The position numbers were made by a program, and so were the translations under genes. Below are positions 1 to 11,801 of a stretch of DNA of 64,000 nt, piece by piece; the stretch's first letter is position 1, and each line of letters starts with the position of its first letter. The DNA lies in assembly GCA_032622095.1 (NCBI GenBank), contig CP136069.1, positions 53,490,760 through 53,554,759 of the forward strand, written 5' to 3'. Under the pieces are notes generated by a model that saw only the letters and a list, made by a program, of their open reading frames with translations, ran no database searches and was not told where the DNA came from. The stretch is from Siphonodentalium dalli (Eukaryota; Mollusca; Scaphopoda; Gadilida; Siphonodentaliidae).

Positions 1-1504
1 AGTATCATAACATTCCAGTTATTGGACAATTCTTACATGACATGGGCCACCCCCGTTGTTAGCAATTTCCCAACGTGTGATTTCCAAATATTCACTCACC
101 ACGATGACCTTACATGTACCTTTAAGTATCACCCACAGAAGTTAACAAATGGTTAGTGCGCAAATGTATAACATGTATTCTCTTTTCTTCGAAACGGCAT
201 ACAATCGCGTAAATAGTGATTATATACCGTTCCAATATATAGTTGATTAGTCACCAGCGACGTGGCTAGAGGGCTCCTGTGATTTTTCGGCTGCATCCCG
301 CCGCTTTTAACCAGACCGAGCTCGCCATGTCGTGTAATTTCATTTGCTCCCACCCCGTGGTTTGGAATTTATTAAATGTACCAATTGTGGGGAGGAATCA
401 TGAAACAATTTGAGACATGAGCCTGAAATCTGTAAAATCCTAGCATCTATAAAAAAAGTCTAACTCCATGAAAACTCAGGCCTCGATTTGTTTTGTTTTG
501 TTTTTAAATTCAGTTGATAATGGAATGTTGTATGCCAGCATTAAACATGGGGTTTTGGCAGTGAGTAAATGTGCACACAATTTTTTTTCAAAAAACCTCG
601 TTTTAACTGGATCGCTGATGTTCAACGACACTTTCCATGCATTTTGCATACTTATGTGAACAGTACTGTAACATTGCTAGTCATTTTATCGCCAAATATT
701 GCTTAATCTCGGTTCTGTTGACCATTTACCAAATAGATTGTATCGATTGTAAAACGACTCGTGCTTCAAGAAAAGTTTAAAAAAAACGCTGGATCATTTT
801 ATCCATGTCTTATCGACAATCAACACAAGAATAAAACCAATCCATTGTTCAACATTTTCTCTTGGTGATAATGATTTTACAGACCAATGCGAACGCCTTA
901 CGTATGTTCACCCTAAAATGTTCAAGTTCGGCCCACATGTTAGATCATACCATGAATCTTTACTCTGGCTATATACCCCTGTATATATCATTTTCCATAT
1001 GTTCAAACCCTGTGAACCTTTTCTATTATCTTCTGACGGGGTTGAAGATTGAACAAACCACGCAGGGAATATATTTCTGTGTTAATACTGTTCCTTGAAA
1101 ATAAATCCCCAGCTCGAGGTTGCAAGATTTGTGTAGCTTTGTGAGCCAACATCAATGAAATTCCAAGCGACGCATTATAGTACAATCGATTAATTCAAGT
1201 CCCCCAAACCATGCAAACTCGAGTTGGGACCTTTACCTGCTATAAAATACAATGTTATTACGGAACAGGTATATATAGTTAAAATCTGTGTTAAACGGTT
1301 TTGTGTTTATTTAACCGACTTAGGGACGTATTTAGATGTTATATATGTGTGTTTTAGCCTGCCTGTGGACTTTTCTAAATAGTAAGTCCAAATAGCTGTT
1401 GGTGTTTTTGTATCAAAGTTTGAAGAAATTTAATTTAATTTTTTGGCAATATAAAATCAAAATCGCTAAATATTTGTCAGTTTTAATTAGCTCAGACAAA
1501 TTAG
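1..1504. other. Intergenic or intronic AT-rich DNA, nothing recognised
   Basis: No reading frame here looks like a protein, and I saw no splice pair, RNA gene or repeat shared with the rest of the window. Only short chance frames are present. Confidence 0.5.
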
Positions 1505-1971
1505 AGGTATTCAATCCGATCAAGTACCCCCAAATTACCATTTCTTTGACTTCAGGGGCAAACAAAAATATTTGATTCGAGTCGAGGGACCCATCCATCA
1601 AAGCTCAGAGTTATAGATATCGATTTTTGAAGTTTGCAATTTTCTCAAGATGCGTACTAATGATTGCCCCTAAGTTTGTAATTTTCTCGAGATGTGTACT
1701 AATAATTTTCACAGAAACACTTATTCAAACAGGCGAAGCTGGATAACTGTGAAATCAAGTGTATTAATAACGCAATTTTGACTGAGATTATCCTTTTGAC
1801 GGCGTGTTTCTGGGCCAGAAACAATTGAAATAACAAAACTTCAAAAAACAATCTGATCACTATGAGCGTTGATATGTAGGCTTACTCGACTCGAATCAAC
1901 CATTTTATCCCCGAAGCCAAAGAAATAGTAACTTATGAGGGCCCGATCGGATTGAGTACCTTTAAGCTTGC
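1505..1971. mobile_element. TTAA-flanked MITE, AGGTACTC family (copy 1)
   Basis: The ends are AGGTATTCAATCCGATC on the left and GATCGGATTGAGTACCT on the right, an inverted terminal repeat. The right flank is TTAA and the left flank is TTAG, a likely decayed TTAA. The interior has the family hallmarks: a tract reading AAATTAC near the left end, the motif GATTCGAGTCGAGG, and CATCAAAGCTCAGAG, which recurs in inverted form near the right end. It has no coding capacity. TTAA duplication is the rule for piggyBac-type transposases; the superfamily assignment is inference. Confidence 0.7.
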
Positions 1972-2061
1972 CAATAGGCTCTTGACTCAACATACATGAT
2001 TGGGGGAGGAGCCACTCTATGACGTCCCTCAGTCGATTTAATCCCTCGCGTATTCGTAAAA

Positions 2062-2113
2062 AATAATGCCCACGGGCATTCTTAAAAAATAATGCCCACG
2101 GGCATTCTTAAAA
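2062..2113. repeat. Two tandem 26-bp units with near-palindromic core
   Basis: Two copies of a 26-bp unit lie head to tail, each containing AATGCCCACGGGCATT, which is palindromic except at the two central bases. No function can be read from it. Confidence 0.7.
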
Positions 2114-2403
2114 AAGAATGACTGTTGGCGTTAAAATAATGCTCATGCGATCAAAACGCTTGAGCTTTCTGCCAGATAAGAGCCGTGTCAGGACAAAGGG
2201 ATAACACGCCGGTGGGTTTTAATAAAGTTGAACAAGGAGGAATGACTCTATCCAACACACAGCCTCGGTAGAATTGTCTCCCCTGGTTAGTCTTTTATAG
2301 TGCACGCATTTTTGGCTGTGCATGTTTATAATTATCACAGCAGTCAATCGACGTTGTTGTGCGCGGACAATAACGTCGTGTCGGCTCGTGCGTGAGCCAC
2401 AAA

Positions 2404-3400
2404 ATGATGCGGCGACAACCAGGTGAGTCACATTTCTGCCTATTAAATCACTTTTTCGTCGACGAAAAAACAAAAGTCCGGTATAATACCCTTCGTAACA
2501 TATGCCATGACGTCCATACAGGCAGTTTTAAAGGGGTACTGTACCCCAATTTCAATAAATTCCCGGTGACAATAGCGATCTAATATCAATATTATATTTT
2601 AAAATAACTAATTTGAGTCGACGATGTCTACTGAAAACGTTCCGGTTAACAGGCTATCACAAAAGTTAAATTGAATTATTTAATATAAATTAATTTATGG
2701 CTGGAGTCATAAAATGGAGTATTATGCCAGTACGAGTTACCGTTCTTGAAATCGTATCTGTTGCGTGTCTTTTACCGACGGCCGTTCGCGAACATTATTG
2801 AGTTGCAAACAAAACATCAAACATGTTACCTGCAAAAGAAAGGCCGCTATAACCGATTCGGAGAAAAAAAAGAGAAAGAAACAAGAGTCATAAAGCGTCA
2901 AGTATTTTTATAGGGAGTGAGATTGTTCGATGGAAGAGATTGAAGACATCAATTGAAGCTGTGAACAATGAACTTCCGGTTCTTCCTGCGACCTGAGTAT
3001 TCTCCGGTGAAGGTCAAAAACATGGCGCGTACTTTGAAATCGTAATATATTCGTTTCCAAGATCAATATTTTCTTCGGTAAATTAGGTTTATACGAAACT
3101 CATATAACACGAACACAATCTAACTTGAAAGTTATTTCAATGGAAGTAAATAAAAAAATTGTCTATCCCTGTGCACAGTACCCCTTTAACAGTATCATGT
3201 CCTTAGAATTATTGAAATTAATACCATATCAATGCGACAGTTTCTGTTTTCGAAGTAACTTTCACCACTTCGGTGACAATCTTTGACGAAAACGCTCATG
3301 CATGCGCAAATTTTTCAACATAACTATGATTTTTGTTCTCTTAGGGAACCAAATATCCAATACAACCCCATCTATTGCTAAAGTTTATCACAAGAAAATG
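2404..3400 (+). CDS. Candidate 5' part of a spliced gene, two exons, product unknown
   Basis: Exon 1 runs from an ATG at 2404 to 2422 and ends in a consensus donor (CCAG|GTGAGT). Exon 2 runs 3345-3400: the acceptor has a strong pyrimidine tract (TTTTTGTTCTCTTAG) and the donor is ATG|GTAAGT. Exon 1 leaves one base of a codon and exon 2 supplies the other two, so the frame stays open: MMRRQPG then NQISNTTPSIAKVYHKKM, ending on a codon boundary. The start is preceded by CACAAA, an acceptable context, in a stretch relatively rich in CpG (about 2340-2420). The intron contains a complete TTAA-flanked MITE (2532-3185). I do not recognise the peptide, and no next exon could be fixed. A GA-rich open stretch after an acceptor at 7534 is one weak possibility. 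Both splice sites agreeing in phase is the main support; chance remains possible because exon 1 is tiny. Confidence 0.4.
2532..3185. mobile_element. TTAA-flanked MITE, AGGGGTAC family
   Basis: The left end reads TTAA then AGGGGTACTGTACCC; the right end reads GTGCACAGTACCCCT then TTAA. The inverted terminal match is AGGGGTACTGT and the flanking TTAA is present on both sides. The 654-bp interior has no open frame of note. It lies in the intron of the candidate gene at 2404-3400. Assignment to a piggyBac-type mover rests only on TTAA and the inverted ends. Confidence 0.65.
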
Positions 3401-3889
3401 GTAAGTTGAGAACCACATGCCAGCGTTCGTGGATAAATGTTTTGCACCAAAAATAAGTTCTTTCCTGGATTCAAATATATTGGGAAAGTCAAGCGTGAAT
3501 ATCATCAAAGGACCTGAAATAATATATATACTCCAACAATATATACAAGTACAACAAGTGGTGCAGAATTTAATGTAAGCTTTGTTCAAAACTGATATCT
3601 GAAATATTCGGTTAATTGAATATTAGGGCTATAATAATTTGTCCATAAAATGCCATGCAATATGTCTCATCAAATCCCAAATGAACTATATAAAACGATA
3701 TATTTATAGTTGAAATATTGTGACATACATCACAGCTACAATTGTTTTGTAACCTGATATGTTGCGTTGTTTCGTACAATTGTGACGCAAGATTCCATTT
3801 AATTAAATCAAAGGTGTAACGTTTAATAGTGAATTCGTCGCCGATACATTACATGCTTCCTATATAAGCGAGATCACTGAGTCGCATCG
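3401..3889. other. No feature recognised
   Basis: AT-rich sequence following the donor at 3401. If the splice model is right it is intron. No repeat or frame is supported. Confidence 0.4.
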
Positions 3890-4115
3890 TATTGGATTTA
3901 CCCAGCTCCGTTCCGTGGTTTCAGATATTCGTCCAGCCCCGGTTTAGTGCTACATGTCAAAGTTATGGAGTAGCATTTCCATATATGGAGCTTTTGAATA
4001 TTCATGACTTCCATATATGGAAATGCTACTCCAGAACTTTGACTTGTATCACGAAAACAACGGAACCGGGCCTGGTGGATCCATTTGTATTCATGAGTTT
4101 TGCCGGTAAAAACTA
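3890..4115. mobile_element. Foldback MITE related to the copy at 47366-47602
   Basis: It contains the same inverted modules as the 47.4-kb element: CAAAGTTATGGAGTAGCATT with CCATATATGG, and the complement GGAAATGCTACTCCAGAACT further on. The outer parts also match in inverted form (GCTCCGTTCCGTGG against CGGAACCGGGCCTGGTGGAT). The ends are more eroded than at 47.4 kb, and no TTAA pair is clear here. Confidence 0.55.
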
Positions 4116-4949
4116 AACATCGACGCGCGTCAAAGAGTTCACTAGATCTCTGTATGCGTTCGATCGAACTATGAGAATCTCGTTTCGCGTGTGTTCAGGT
4201 TTCCCTGCCACGAATTACATAATCTATTTTAAGCGAACGCAGATTTCCAAGTGTGTAAGTTTTTCTTATTTCGCTTTGGGGAACGATCAATGTAATATGG
4301 TTACGTTGAATATTTACAAAACAAAAATGAGCGCACGATTGAGGTAGAACAACAGGCTCATCGCATAATAAAAGTGAGAGTAACTATTCACCAAACGAAA
4401 ACCACACGAAGATAGCCATGATTTGCAAGAACGTGCGATTTATTTTCTTTTTTCCCCACACTGGCAACGCCCTCACGATCATATTGTTATGCATACATAT
4501 ATTATAAAATATAATGGTTTCACGAATGCACAAATCTCAGAATTCCGTTGAAACAAGTCAAACAACTAATCCTTCAAATTATTAAAACAACTACGGATTA
4601 TCACTGAAGGTTTCTCATTCACCACACCAGAAATCCTCTAAATGCGGACCAAAAAAATATAGTAATCCGATTAAATCCGAAACTTCGCAATACGACCATT
4701 AGTTTAAATTCCAATTGAGACATACTTCATCAGCAATGTTAGCTATTATATTATGAATTGTATTCCCGCAATAAATTAAAATCTTCTAGTGTGGCCAAGC
4801 CATTTTTCTCACCGTAATATCGAAAGCATGCAATTAACGCGGTCATAAAAGTTCCACACTGCAACACTGAGACATCTGCTTCTTTAATATCATTGCAACA
4901 GTCACTTGTTAATTACACTAATTTAATTATTGATTTGGATCTCGTTTAA
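4116..4949. other. No gene or repeat recognised
   Basis: AT-rich DNA. An acceptor-like CTCAG at about 4530 is followed by a short open stretch ending in TAA, but the pyrimidine tract is poor and I did not accept it as an exon. Confidence 0.4.
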
Positions 4950-5387
4950 AGGTACTCAAACCGATTCGATGGTCCTTATATCATCAGATTCCAACAGCAA
5001 TTTTTTTTTTTAAATGCTGCTTCAGTTATCATAATCGATTAATTGCCCACAAATAATGCTAACCACAGTCAACTATAGTATAAAATTGCCCAAAACCTGT
5101 TATTTATCAACATTTTGTTCAATGAAATTTTGCCGGTTTGTCAAATATCTGACACAAAAATGTCACTTTATTTTAGAGTTATCCATCTTCACTCCCCAAT
5201 TTGGTCTTGTCGTCGACTTTTACTGGGCCACTAAATATTCCAGGTGTTGAAAAATAATAGATTTTAAAAATCGATATCTGATCACTCTGAGCTTTGATGG
5301 GTGGGTTCCTCGACTCGAATCAAATATTTTTTATCCCCGAAGCCAAATAAATAGTAATTGAGGGGTGCTTAATCGGATTGAGTACCT
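4950..5387. mobile_element. TTAA-flanked MITE, AGGTACTC family (copy 2)
   Basis: The left end is TTAA then AGGTACTCAAACCGATT; the right end is AATCGGATTGAGTACCT then TTAA. The interior shows the family motifs in reverse order (CACTCTGAGCTTTGATGGGT, CTCGACTCGAATCAAA). The element is 438 bp, non-coding, with both TTAA flanks intact. Confidence 0.75.
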
Positions 5388-6029
5388 TTAAACACATGGT
5401 CTGTAAATGTTCAATTGTCTTCTATTTTTGGGCATTTTTGTTTATAGTAAGACAATATCCATAAACCAACAATAAAAAATAGCCTAACAGGTTGTTTATT
5501 TTCTGCCGTGGTGAATGTCGATTACAGTTAGAAATAAACTCAGTTACAGTATAATTTATTAAAAGTCCTGGGCTATATCTGGGATTAAATACGACAGGTG
5601 ATTTTTGGGCTGTCTTTGTGTACAGTGCCATCCGCCTCCCCCAAGCCCACCCACCCTGAGTTTATCATTTCTTATACCTTTTGCGAAGTTTGTGTCTTTG
5701 TGGTGTAAATCCGTTATTTCGTAAAAGTAATATTTAACGAAATAACGGATATCTTAGAGTTACCTCTCGCTTTGAAAATATAAACATTTGGCCCTGTCGT
5801 ATCTAATCCCATTCTATGCCAAGTCTTATCCACCAGCTGTGTGTATATGTAAACAGAGGAACATCCCATTTTTCTCGGATCACCTTGGCCGTGGAAATAA
5901 GGATAGGTCACTGTATATGCATGCATGTATAACTTCTGTTTATGACTTCAACTACTTTTGTATAATTGTGTTTTATTTCACTAGTTTACATAGGAAGAGA
6001 GTTGGTGAAGATTGAGTATATATAATAAG
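5388..6029. other. Spacer with one 14-bp-arm hairpin
   Basis: The arms ATCCGTTATTTCGT (5709-5722) and ACGAAATAACGGAT (5737-5750) are perfect complements around a 14-base loop. A short sequence at 5998-6014 (TTGGTGAAGATTGAGTA) recurs near 11741, just outside the second CCATGGT array. Nothing else is recognised. Confidence 0.55.
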
Positions 6030-6510
6030 TGCCAATATAAAAATCCCCCTTGGTGTCACCTTGGTGAAACCATGGTTTCACCAAGGTACCACTTTGGTTC
6101 ACCATGGTGACATCTTGGTTCACCATGGTGGTAGCACAGTAAAGTGGCATCACGGTGAAAACACCACGGTGGTACCAAGGTGGTATCACGGTGGTAGCAC
6201 AGTAAAGTTGTTGTACCAAGGTGAAACCATGGTGGAACCAAGGTGGTACCACGGTGGTAGCACACTAAAGTTTTTGTACCAAGGTAAAACCATGGTGGTA
6301 CCAAACCCGACCAAGGTATCACCATGGTGGTAGCACAGTATGGTTTTTCTACCAAGGTGACACCAAGGTATCACCACGGTGGTAGCACAGTAAAGTTTTT
6401 CTACCAAGGTGAACCATGGTATCACCAAGTATAACCACGGTGGTATCACAGCACCAGTGAAGTTTTCAATCAAGGTACCACTATTACATTTCACTTTGAC
6501 CTTCAACCAC
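6030..6510. repeat. Imperfect tandem array rich in CCATGGT, CCAAGGT and CCACGGT
   Basis: Units of roughly 60-70 bp contain GGTGGTAGCACAGTAAAG followed by a T-rich run and a series of ACCAAGGT, ACCATGGT or ACCACGGT steps. Several frames stay open across it on both strands only because the repeat is stop-poor, so these are not genes. The outer left edge reads ATATAAAAATCCCCCTTGGTG, and its inverted form closes the array at 11.7 kb. Confidence 0.75.
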
Positions 6511-7304
6511 AATGCTATTTATCATGTTGTGGGTCTCGTGCATGCGCATCTACAATGGTATTTTATTTACTTCGATTAATTTATTATTTACAATATATAC
6601 AATGGTATATGGTGAGTCATTAATTGTTTATAACATGCTGCCATATTGTACCAATGTACGTAGCTTGTAATAGTATACATGTAGCTGGTTTACATACTAC
6701 AGCACATTACTATTCTACTGCATTGTCAATAGTTGTATATGATAATGCTGTATCTCATAATATAAGAATGTTTAGATCGAGGAAGATATTATTAATTATT
6801 ATAAATGATATCTCAGTAATAACTTTTAACGAACAAACGTATATAATGTAATAATTAATATGAATATGTTTTATTATGGAATAAATATATAAACTGAATG
6901 GAGTTGTTTGGAAGACTTTGTTTACCTTTAATACATCTTTTATAATGTTATAATTTAGTACTGTTTGCTTCCAACACAACAGGCAATATTTATCAATATG
7001 TACAATTTACATCTCACAATTACGTATTTTAGATATTTCCACAATTATGACTCTTTTTGGAGAAAAACAGCTGTGGTTTGAAAATCTAAGATACGGTACA
7101 CAAATACGTTATTCATTTCCCGGAAGGTTTACATATGCTCGCATTGTCCTCCTGGAGTCCATATCTGATCTGGTGCTTCGTGTAATACCTGTTTCAATAG
7201 TGATGATATAATATGCTCACTTTTTATCAAATTCAACTTCGGTCAAACTGGCCGAAATATATTTTAACAGTGTTTATTGGCGGTGCGTATGTCCTTATAT
7301 GCAA
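6511..7304. other. AT-rich spacer, nothing recognised
   Basis: Short AT-rich frames only. No splice pair or known repeat was seen. Confidence 0.4.
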
Positions 7305-7425
7305 TAGAGTCATATTCATTCATCATATTCATTCCGTCATATTCATGCCGTCATATTCGTTCGTCATATTCATTCATCATATTCATTCCGTCACTCCGTT
7401 CGTCACATTTAGTCATCGTAATTTC
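7305..7425. repeat. Short tandem repeat of TCATATTCATTC-like units
   Basis: About ten 9-12-bp units of the type (G/A)TCATATTCATTC run head to tail with drift. The open frame on the plus strand (FIHHIHS repeats) is a by-product of the period. Confidence 0.75.
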
Positions 7426-9299
7426 TCATATTCATTCAAGTTCATGTTAATGTTCTTATGTTTTATTATTGTTATCAACGAAATAAATAATTATCACTAC
7501 TACCCAACTATCCAATCTCTCTCATGGCCACCCTTAGGGAGATAGAGCGAGAAAGGGGGAGATAAAGAGGGAGAGAGAACGCAAGCAAAAAATACACCAA
7601 GAAAACAACTTAAATAAGGCATTATGGTACGAGGTTTATAGTACGAAATTGTGGGATCCCTAAATTGTGCTTCCGGTTTACGACCCATGTGCGTTTTGTT
7701 GTTCGATTAAACTTTTCTTGTTAACTTTTAGATTGTTTTAGCAAATAATTGGACCTAACTGGCTTCTCAATAACCTGGAATATTGTCAGCACTGTGTGGA
7801 TTATGGTTGTACTTGGACGGGACAAGATGATATATAACCTCCGAAAAAATAACGGGCGTTAACATTATTGAATTTGAAAGCAGAAATTTTCGGTGAACTG
7901 AGAAGACCAAGTTCAAAAGTCATTGAGTGCTGCAGTGTGGTTACATCTTGCATGCACAACAGTATTGTGAATTACAAAAGATACTTAAGTTTCACATCAT
8001 TATAAACCGCCCAATTAATTCACAACAGTCAAACACTGGTGACTATGATTACGAGACATCCAATTCTGTAGAAATTAGTCAGAGTTATATATGACGTCAC
8101 AGATCAGTCATGACGAGTCAGTAACAAGTTTGATGGCTACAACGTACAAGGACCTGTGCAAAGGATGATGGATCATCTTCAATTTTCATCGAAACGTGAT
8201 TTGAGAACCATGTCGCCATGACATGTCGCCCAGTTACGGAGTCGATCAGCTATTCTTTTGATCGAAACGCCTGTGATGCTGTGATTTTGTTCTGATATAT
8301 TTATGGAATGGTGGATCGTCTGAGATACGGATCCAATTCTGGGACACATGTTATAACTGAATCAATCGCAAGCTTTTAGTAACGTACTACAGCTACGCTC
8401 TAATTAATCATCCCCCTTTAACAAGGTTGTAGGGTGTTAATGACACCGGTTATACCATACCACCGTTCAACCATGGTCAAGTGGTTGATATGTGGCAACC
8501 GCAGATAATCTTATACAGTCTTATTAATAATATTTTGCGACCACTGTACTCTGCACTAATTTTTCACATGGACACCTTGTAAACACCCAGTCCAGCTTTT
8601 CGTCAGCGCCATGCACCATATTAACTATACACAAAACAATATTTCAATTAATAATCTGTTTACGGTTTAATTAACATTCAAAGTTGGTCACTGACCGACA
8701 TTCGCAACTACTGGTAATATCGGTGGCCAATGTTGTTCTGGCCGGGTCAATTAGAGCTTAGCTGTACACATACATGAACATGTAGACCATTCCAATGTCC
8801 AGATGCTTCATGTTCTTAATATCAAAACTTGTCTGGCTATATACATGTGTGGTATATCATTCTGAGCGATTCGGCCATTTCCGCTTTGCTAGGAAATAAC
8901 CTCATCCATAACTGGAAACCATATTAGCGAAATTCTACATTAAAATGGCTCTGGTGATCAGGCAATGCCATTGACGTGTTGACGCATAGATGCGAATGGA
9001 GAATAAGTTATTAACTATGGCTTTACCAAACTTTATCATATATTAAATACATTAAACTCTCTTTGTGTTACATGTATCTTAGTATTTGTTCATTTACTGA
9101 TACAGCGCATTGGAAGTGTACGATAAGCAAAACACTGAACACCGTGGCAATTTTTTTGGGAGAGTGATAATAATTCTGGTAACCCATTCAACATCTTGTA
9201 GCGATGACTAGTGAGCGCTATAGAGGTATTTTTCAAACAACAGTTTTAATTAACCAAAGTTAATGGTCTCCCAATTTTTGAGTATTTTGCTTATCACAC
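7426..9299. other. No gene recognised; GA-rich patch at 7535-7585
   Basis: A purine-rich run (GGGAGATAGAGCGAGAAAG and onward) follows an acceptor-like ACCCTTAG at 7534 and stays open for about 43 codons to a TAA. It is as well explained by a GA-type simple repeat as by an exon. The rest shows no feature that I can support. Confidence 0.35.
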
Positions 9300-10640
9300 A
9301 CTATTTACAAAGGTTTGGGAGTTATCGCAAAGATTTGCTCCCCTGGCTGTGAATGACCGATCGGTCTATTTTAGCATGTCCGGGCAATTATAGATTGATA
9401 GGTTGTTCACTCAGACCTGTTTAAGATGTCTGATTTATAATGTTCACAGAAGCCCATTATCGGCGAAAAGCCTTTGCGACAAATCTCAAACATCTTTGCG
9501 ATAAATCGCAAAATATAATCACCCAGTACGTAGTCTGAGAGTTATCGTAAAGATGTTTGAGATTTATCGTTAAGGTTTGTGTGTTATCGCAAAGGTGTTT
9601 GTGATTTATCGTAAAGGTTTGCTCCCTCATCACTTATGCATCTGGCTGTGAATGACTGATCGGTCTACCTGTATTTTAGTCCGACCGGGCATAGATTGAT
9701 AGGTTGTTCACTCAGACCTGTTTAAGATGTCTGATTTATAATATTCACAGAAGCCCATTAGTGCCAAAAAACCTTTGCGACAAATCTCAAACATCTTTGC
9801 GATAAATCAAAAAATTTATTCACACAGTACGTACATGTAGTCTGAGATTTATCGTAAAGATGTTTGAGATTTATCGTAATGGTTTGCGTGTTATCGCGAA
9901 GGTGTTTGTGATTTTTCGCAAAGTTTTGCTCCTCTCACCATTCTTGCATCTGGCTGTGAATGACTGATCGGTCTATTTTAGCCCGACCGTTCAATTATAA
10001 ATTGATAGGTTGTTCACGGAGACCTGTTTAAGATGGCTGATTTATAATGTTTACACACAAATTAAGAAATTTTTAGCACAAATTTCAAACATGTTTGCGA
10101 TAAATCGCAAAATATAATCACCCAGTATGCAGTCTGAGAGTCATCGTAAAGATGTTTGAGATTTATCGTAAAGGTTTGCGAGTTATCGCAAAGGTGTTTG
10201 TAATTTTTCGCAAAGTTGTTTTGTAATTTATCGCGAAGGTTTGCTCGCCTTATCCCACATGCATGCTGGCTGTCAAAGAACGATCGGTCTATTTTATCCC
10301 AACCATGCTATTATAGATCGATTGGTGGTTTACCCAGACCTGTTGAAGATGTCGGTTTATATTTATACGGTCCAAGCCAATGCATGAAAATATATCTGTG
10401 TTAAATCACAAACCATTGCGATTAATCGCAAACCTTTTGTAATCAATCGAAAAGCTTTACACTAAATCGCATATAGCAGTACTTATTGCAAAGTTGTTTG
10501 TGATTCGCAAAGGCTTGCGATTTATCGCAAGGTAGTTTTTTTTATTTATTGGGCTATTCTAGATCGATTGGTGTTTCATCCAGACCAGTTTCAAGATGTT
10601 TGATTTATGTTTACCTACTATTATTGGACACAAATTAAGA
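9300..10640. repeat. Tandem repeat, period about 300 bp, four to five copies
   Basis: The anchor TGGCTGTGAATGA begins at 9344, 9643 and 9951, with a variant at 10267, giving periods of 299, 308 and 316 bp; a further partial copy starts near 10550. Each unit also carries GATCGGTCTATTTTAG, GACCTGTTTAAGATG and several short dyads of the form TTTGCGAT...ATCGCAAA, spaced by GATTTATCG and GTTATCGCAAAGG. It is non-coding. The dyads make each unit able to form several small hairpins. Confidence 0.8.
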
Positions 10641-10974
10641 AATTATTTTTGGACATTCAGACCAATTTTACTCCACATGCAGGGAACAGGGAATCCTGAA
10701 ATTGAGAACTTAAACTTTGATTTAAGCACAAAATCACGATCAAGGTTCTATACTAATAAAAGTAATGCATGTAAAATTCGGATTATTTCATTATCACTAT
10801 GCAATGGAGTGGTTTTGTACTTTATTCAATGTTTAAACGCCATAGCAACATTGGAATATAACATGCCACTTTGTTAAATTTGCCGTCGGTCATGTTTCGC
10901 AATTTCGAATGCTTGGTATCTGGGCAGGTTCTCCGCTAAGTACCTATATTCTTGGTTCTCTACAATATTGCAGT
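10641..10974. other. Spacer, nothing recognised
   Basis: A plus-strand open frame at 10596-10877 begins inside the tandem repeat and has no recognisable features. Confidence 0.4.
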
Positions 10975-11703
10975 AAACTGCCATGGTTAACCACAGTAAA
11001 TTACCATGGTTAACAAGTGTAAACCACCACGTTAAACCAAAGTATAGCACCATGGTAAACCACAGTATACCACCATGGTAACACCACGGTAAACCACAGT
11101 ATACCATCATGGTAAACCAATGTATACAACCATGGTAACACCACAGTATACCACCATGGTAACACCACGGTAAACCACAGTATACCATCATGGTAACACC
11201 ACGATAAACCACAGTATACCACCATGGTAACACCGCGGTGAACCATGGTAACACCACGGTAAACCACAGTATACCAGCATGGTAACACCACGGTAAACCA
11301 CAGTATACCATCATGGTAACACCACGGTAAACCTCAGTAAACCATCATGGTAACACCACGGTAAACCACAGTATACCACCATGGTAACACCACGGTAAAC
11401 CATAGTAACACCACGGTAAACCACAGTACACCACCATGGTAACACCACGGTAAACCAAAGTATACCACCATGGTGACACCATGGTAAAAAACCGAGATAT
11501 TTTGGCCACCTATCGTGGTGTCACCATGGTGGTGTCACCAAGGTGGTTTACCACTATGGTAACACCTCGGTAAACCACCACGGTAAAACCATGGTAAACC
11601 ACCATGGTAAACCACCATGGTGACACCACGATGGGTGGCCAAAATATCTCGGTTTTTTACCGTGGTGTTTTACCATGGTGGCACCAAGGGGGATTTTTAT
11701 ATG
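10975..11703. repeat. CCATGGTAACACCACGGTAAACC tandem array with terminal palindrome
   Basis: From about 10975 to 11480 a unit of about 34 bp repeats, built of CCATGGTAACACCACGG and AAACCACAGTATACC, with partial units. From 11485 to 11665 the sequence folds back on itself: AACCGAGATATTTTGGCCAC on the left and GTGGCCAAAATATCTCGGTT on the right bracket further CCATGGT steps. The far edge reads CACCAAGGGGGATTTTTATAT, the inverted form of the left edge of the array at 6.03 kb. Minus-strand frames through it are repeat artefacts. Confidence 0.8.
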
Positions 11704-11708
11704 GGTGA

Positions 11709-11800
11709 GTTACTTGAAGAGGACATAAGTTGGTGAAGATTGAGTAACCAGTGGGTTACTTAAAGAAGACATACAGTTGGTGAAGATTAAGTAACCAGTA
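11709..11800. repeat. Two tandem 46-bp units
   Basis: GTTACTTGAAGAGGACATAA and GTTACTTAAAGAAGACATAC start at 11709 and 11755 and each continues into GTTGGTGAAGATT(G/A)AGTAACCAGT. A single eroded unit lies left of the 6.03-kb array edge, so this may be the flanking sequence into which the array-bearing element inserted. Confidence 0.6.
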
Positions 11801-11801
11801 A

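Noticed and set aside
6056-6512. Several long overlapping open frames on both strands
   Set aside because: They are created by the stop-poor CCATGGT/CCAAGGT tandem array; no start context, domain or splice support.
9300-10640. Bacterial-style replication or partition iterons, because of GCGATAAATCGC dyads
   Set aside because: The context is clearly animal nuclear DNA and the motif is part of a 300-bp tandem repeat, not a short iteron array next to a rep gene.
10874-11314. 146-codon minus-strand frame (WCYHGGILW-type repeats)
   Set aside because: Pure by-product of the tandem array; frames on the other register are equally open.
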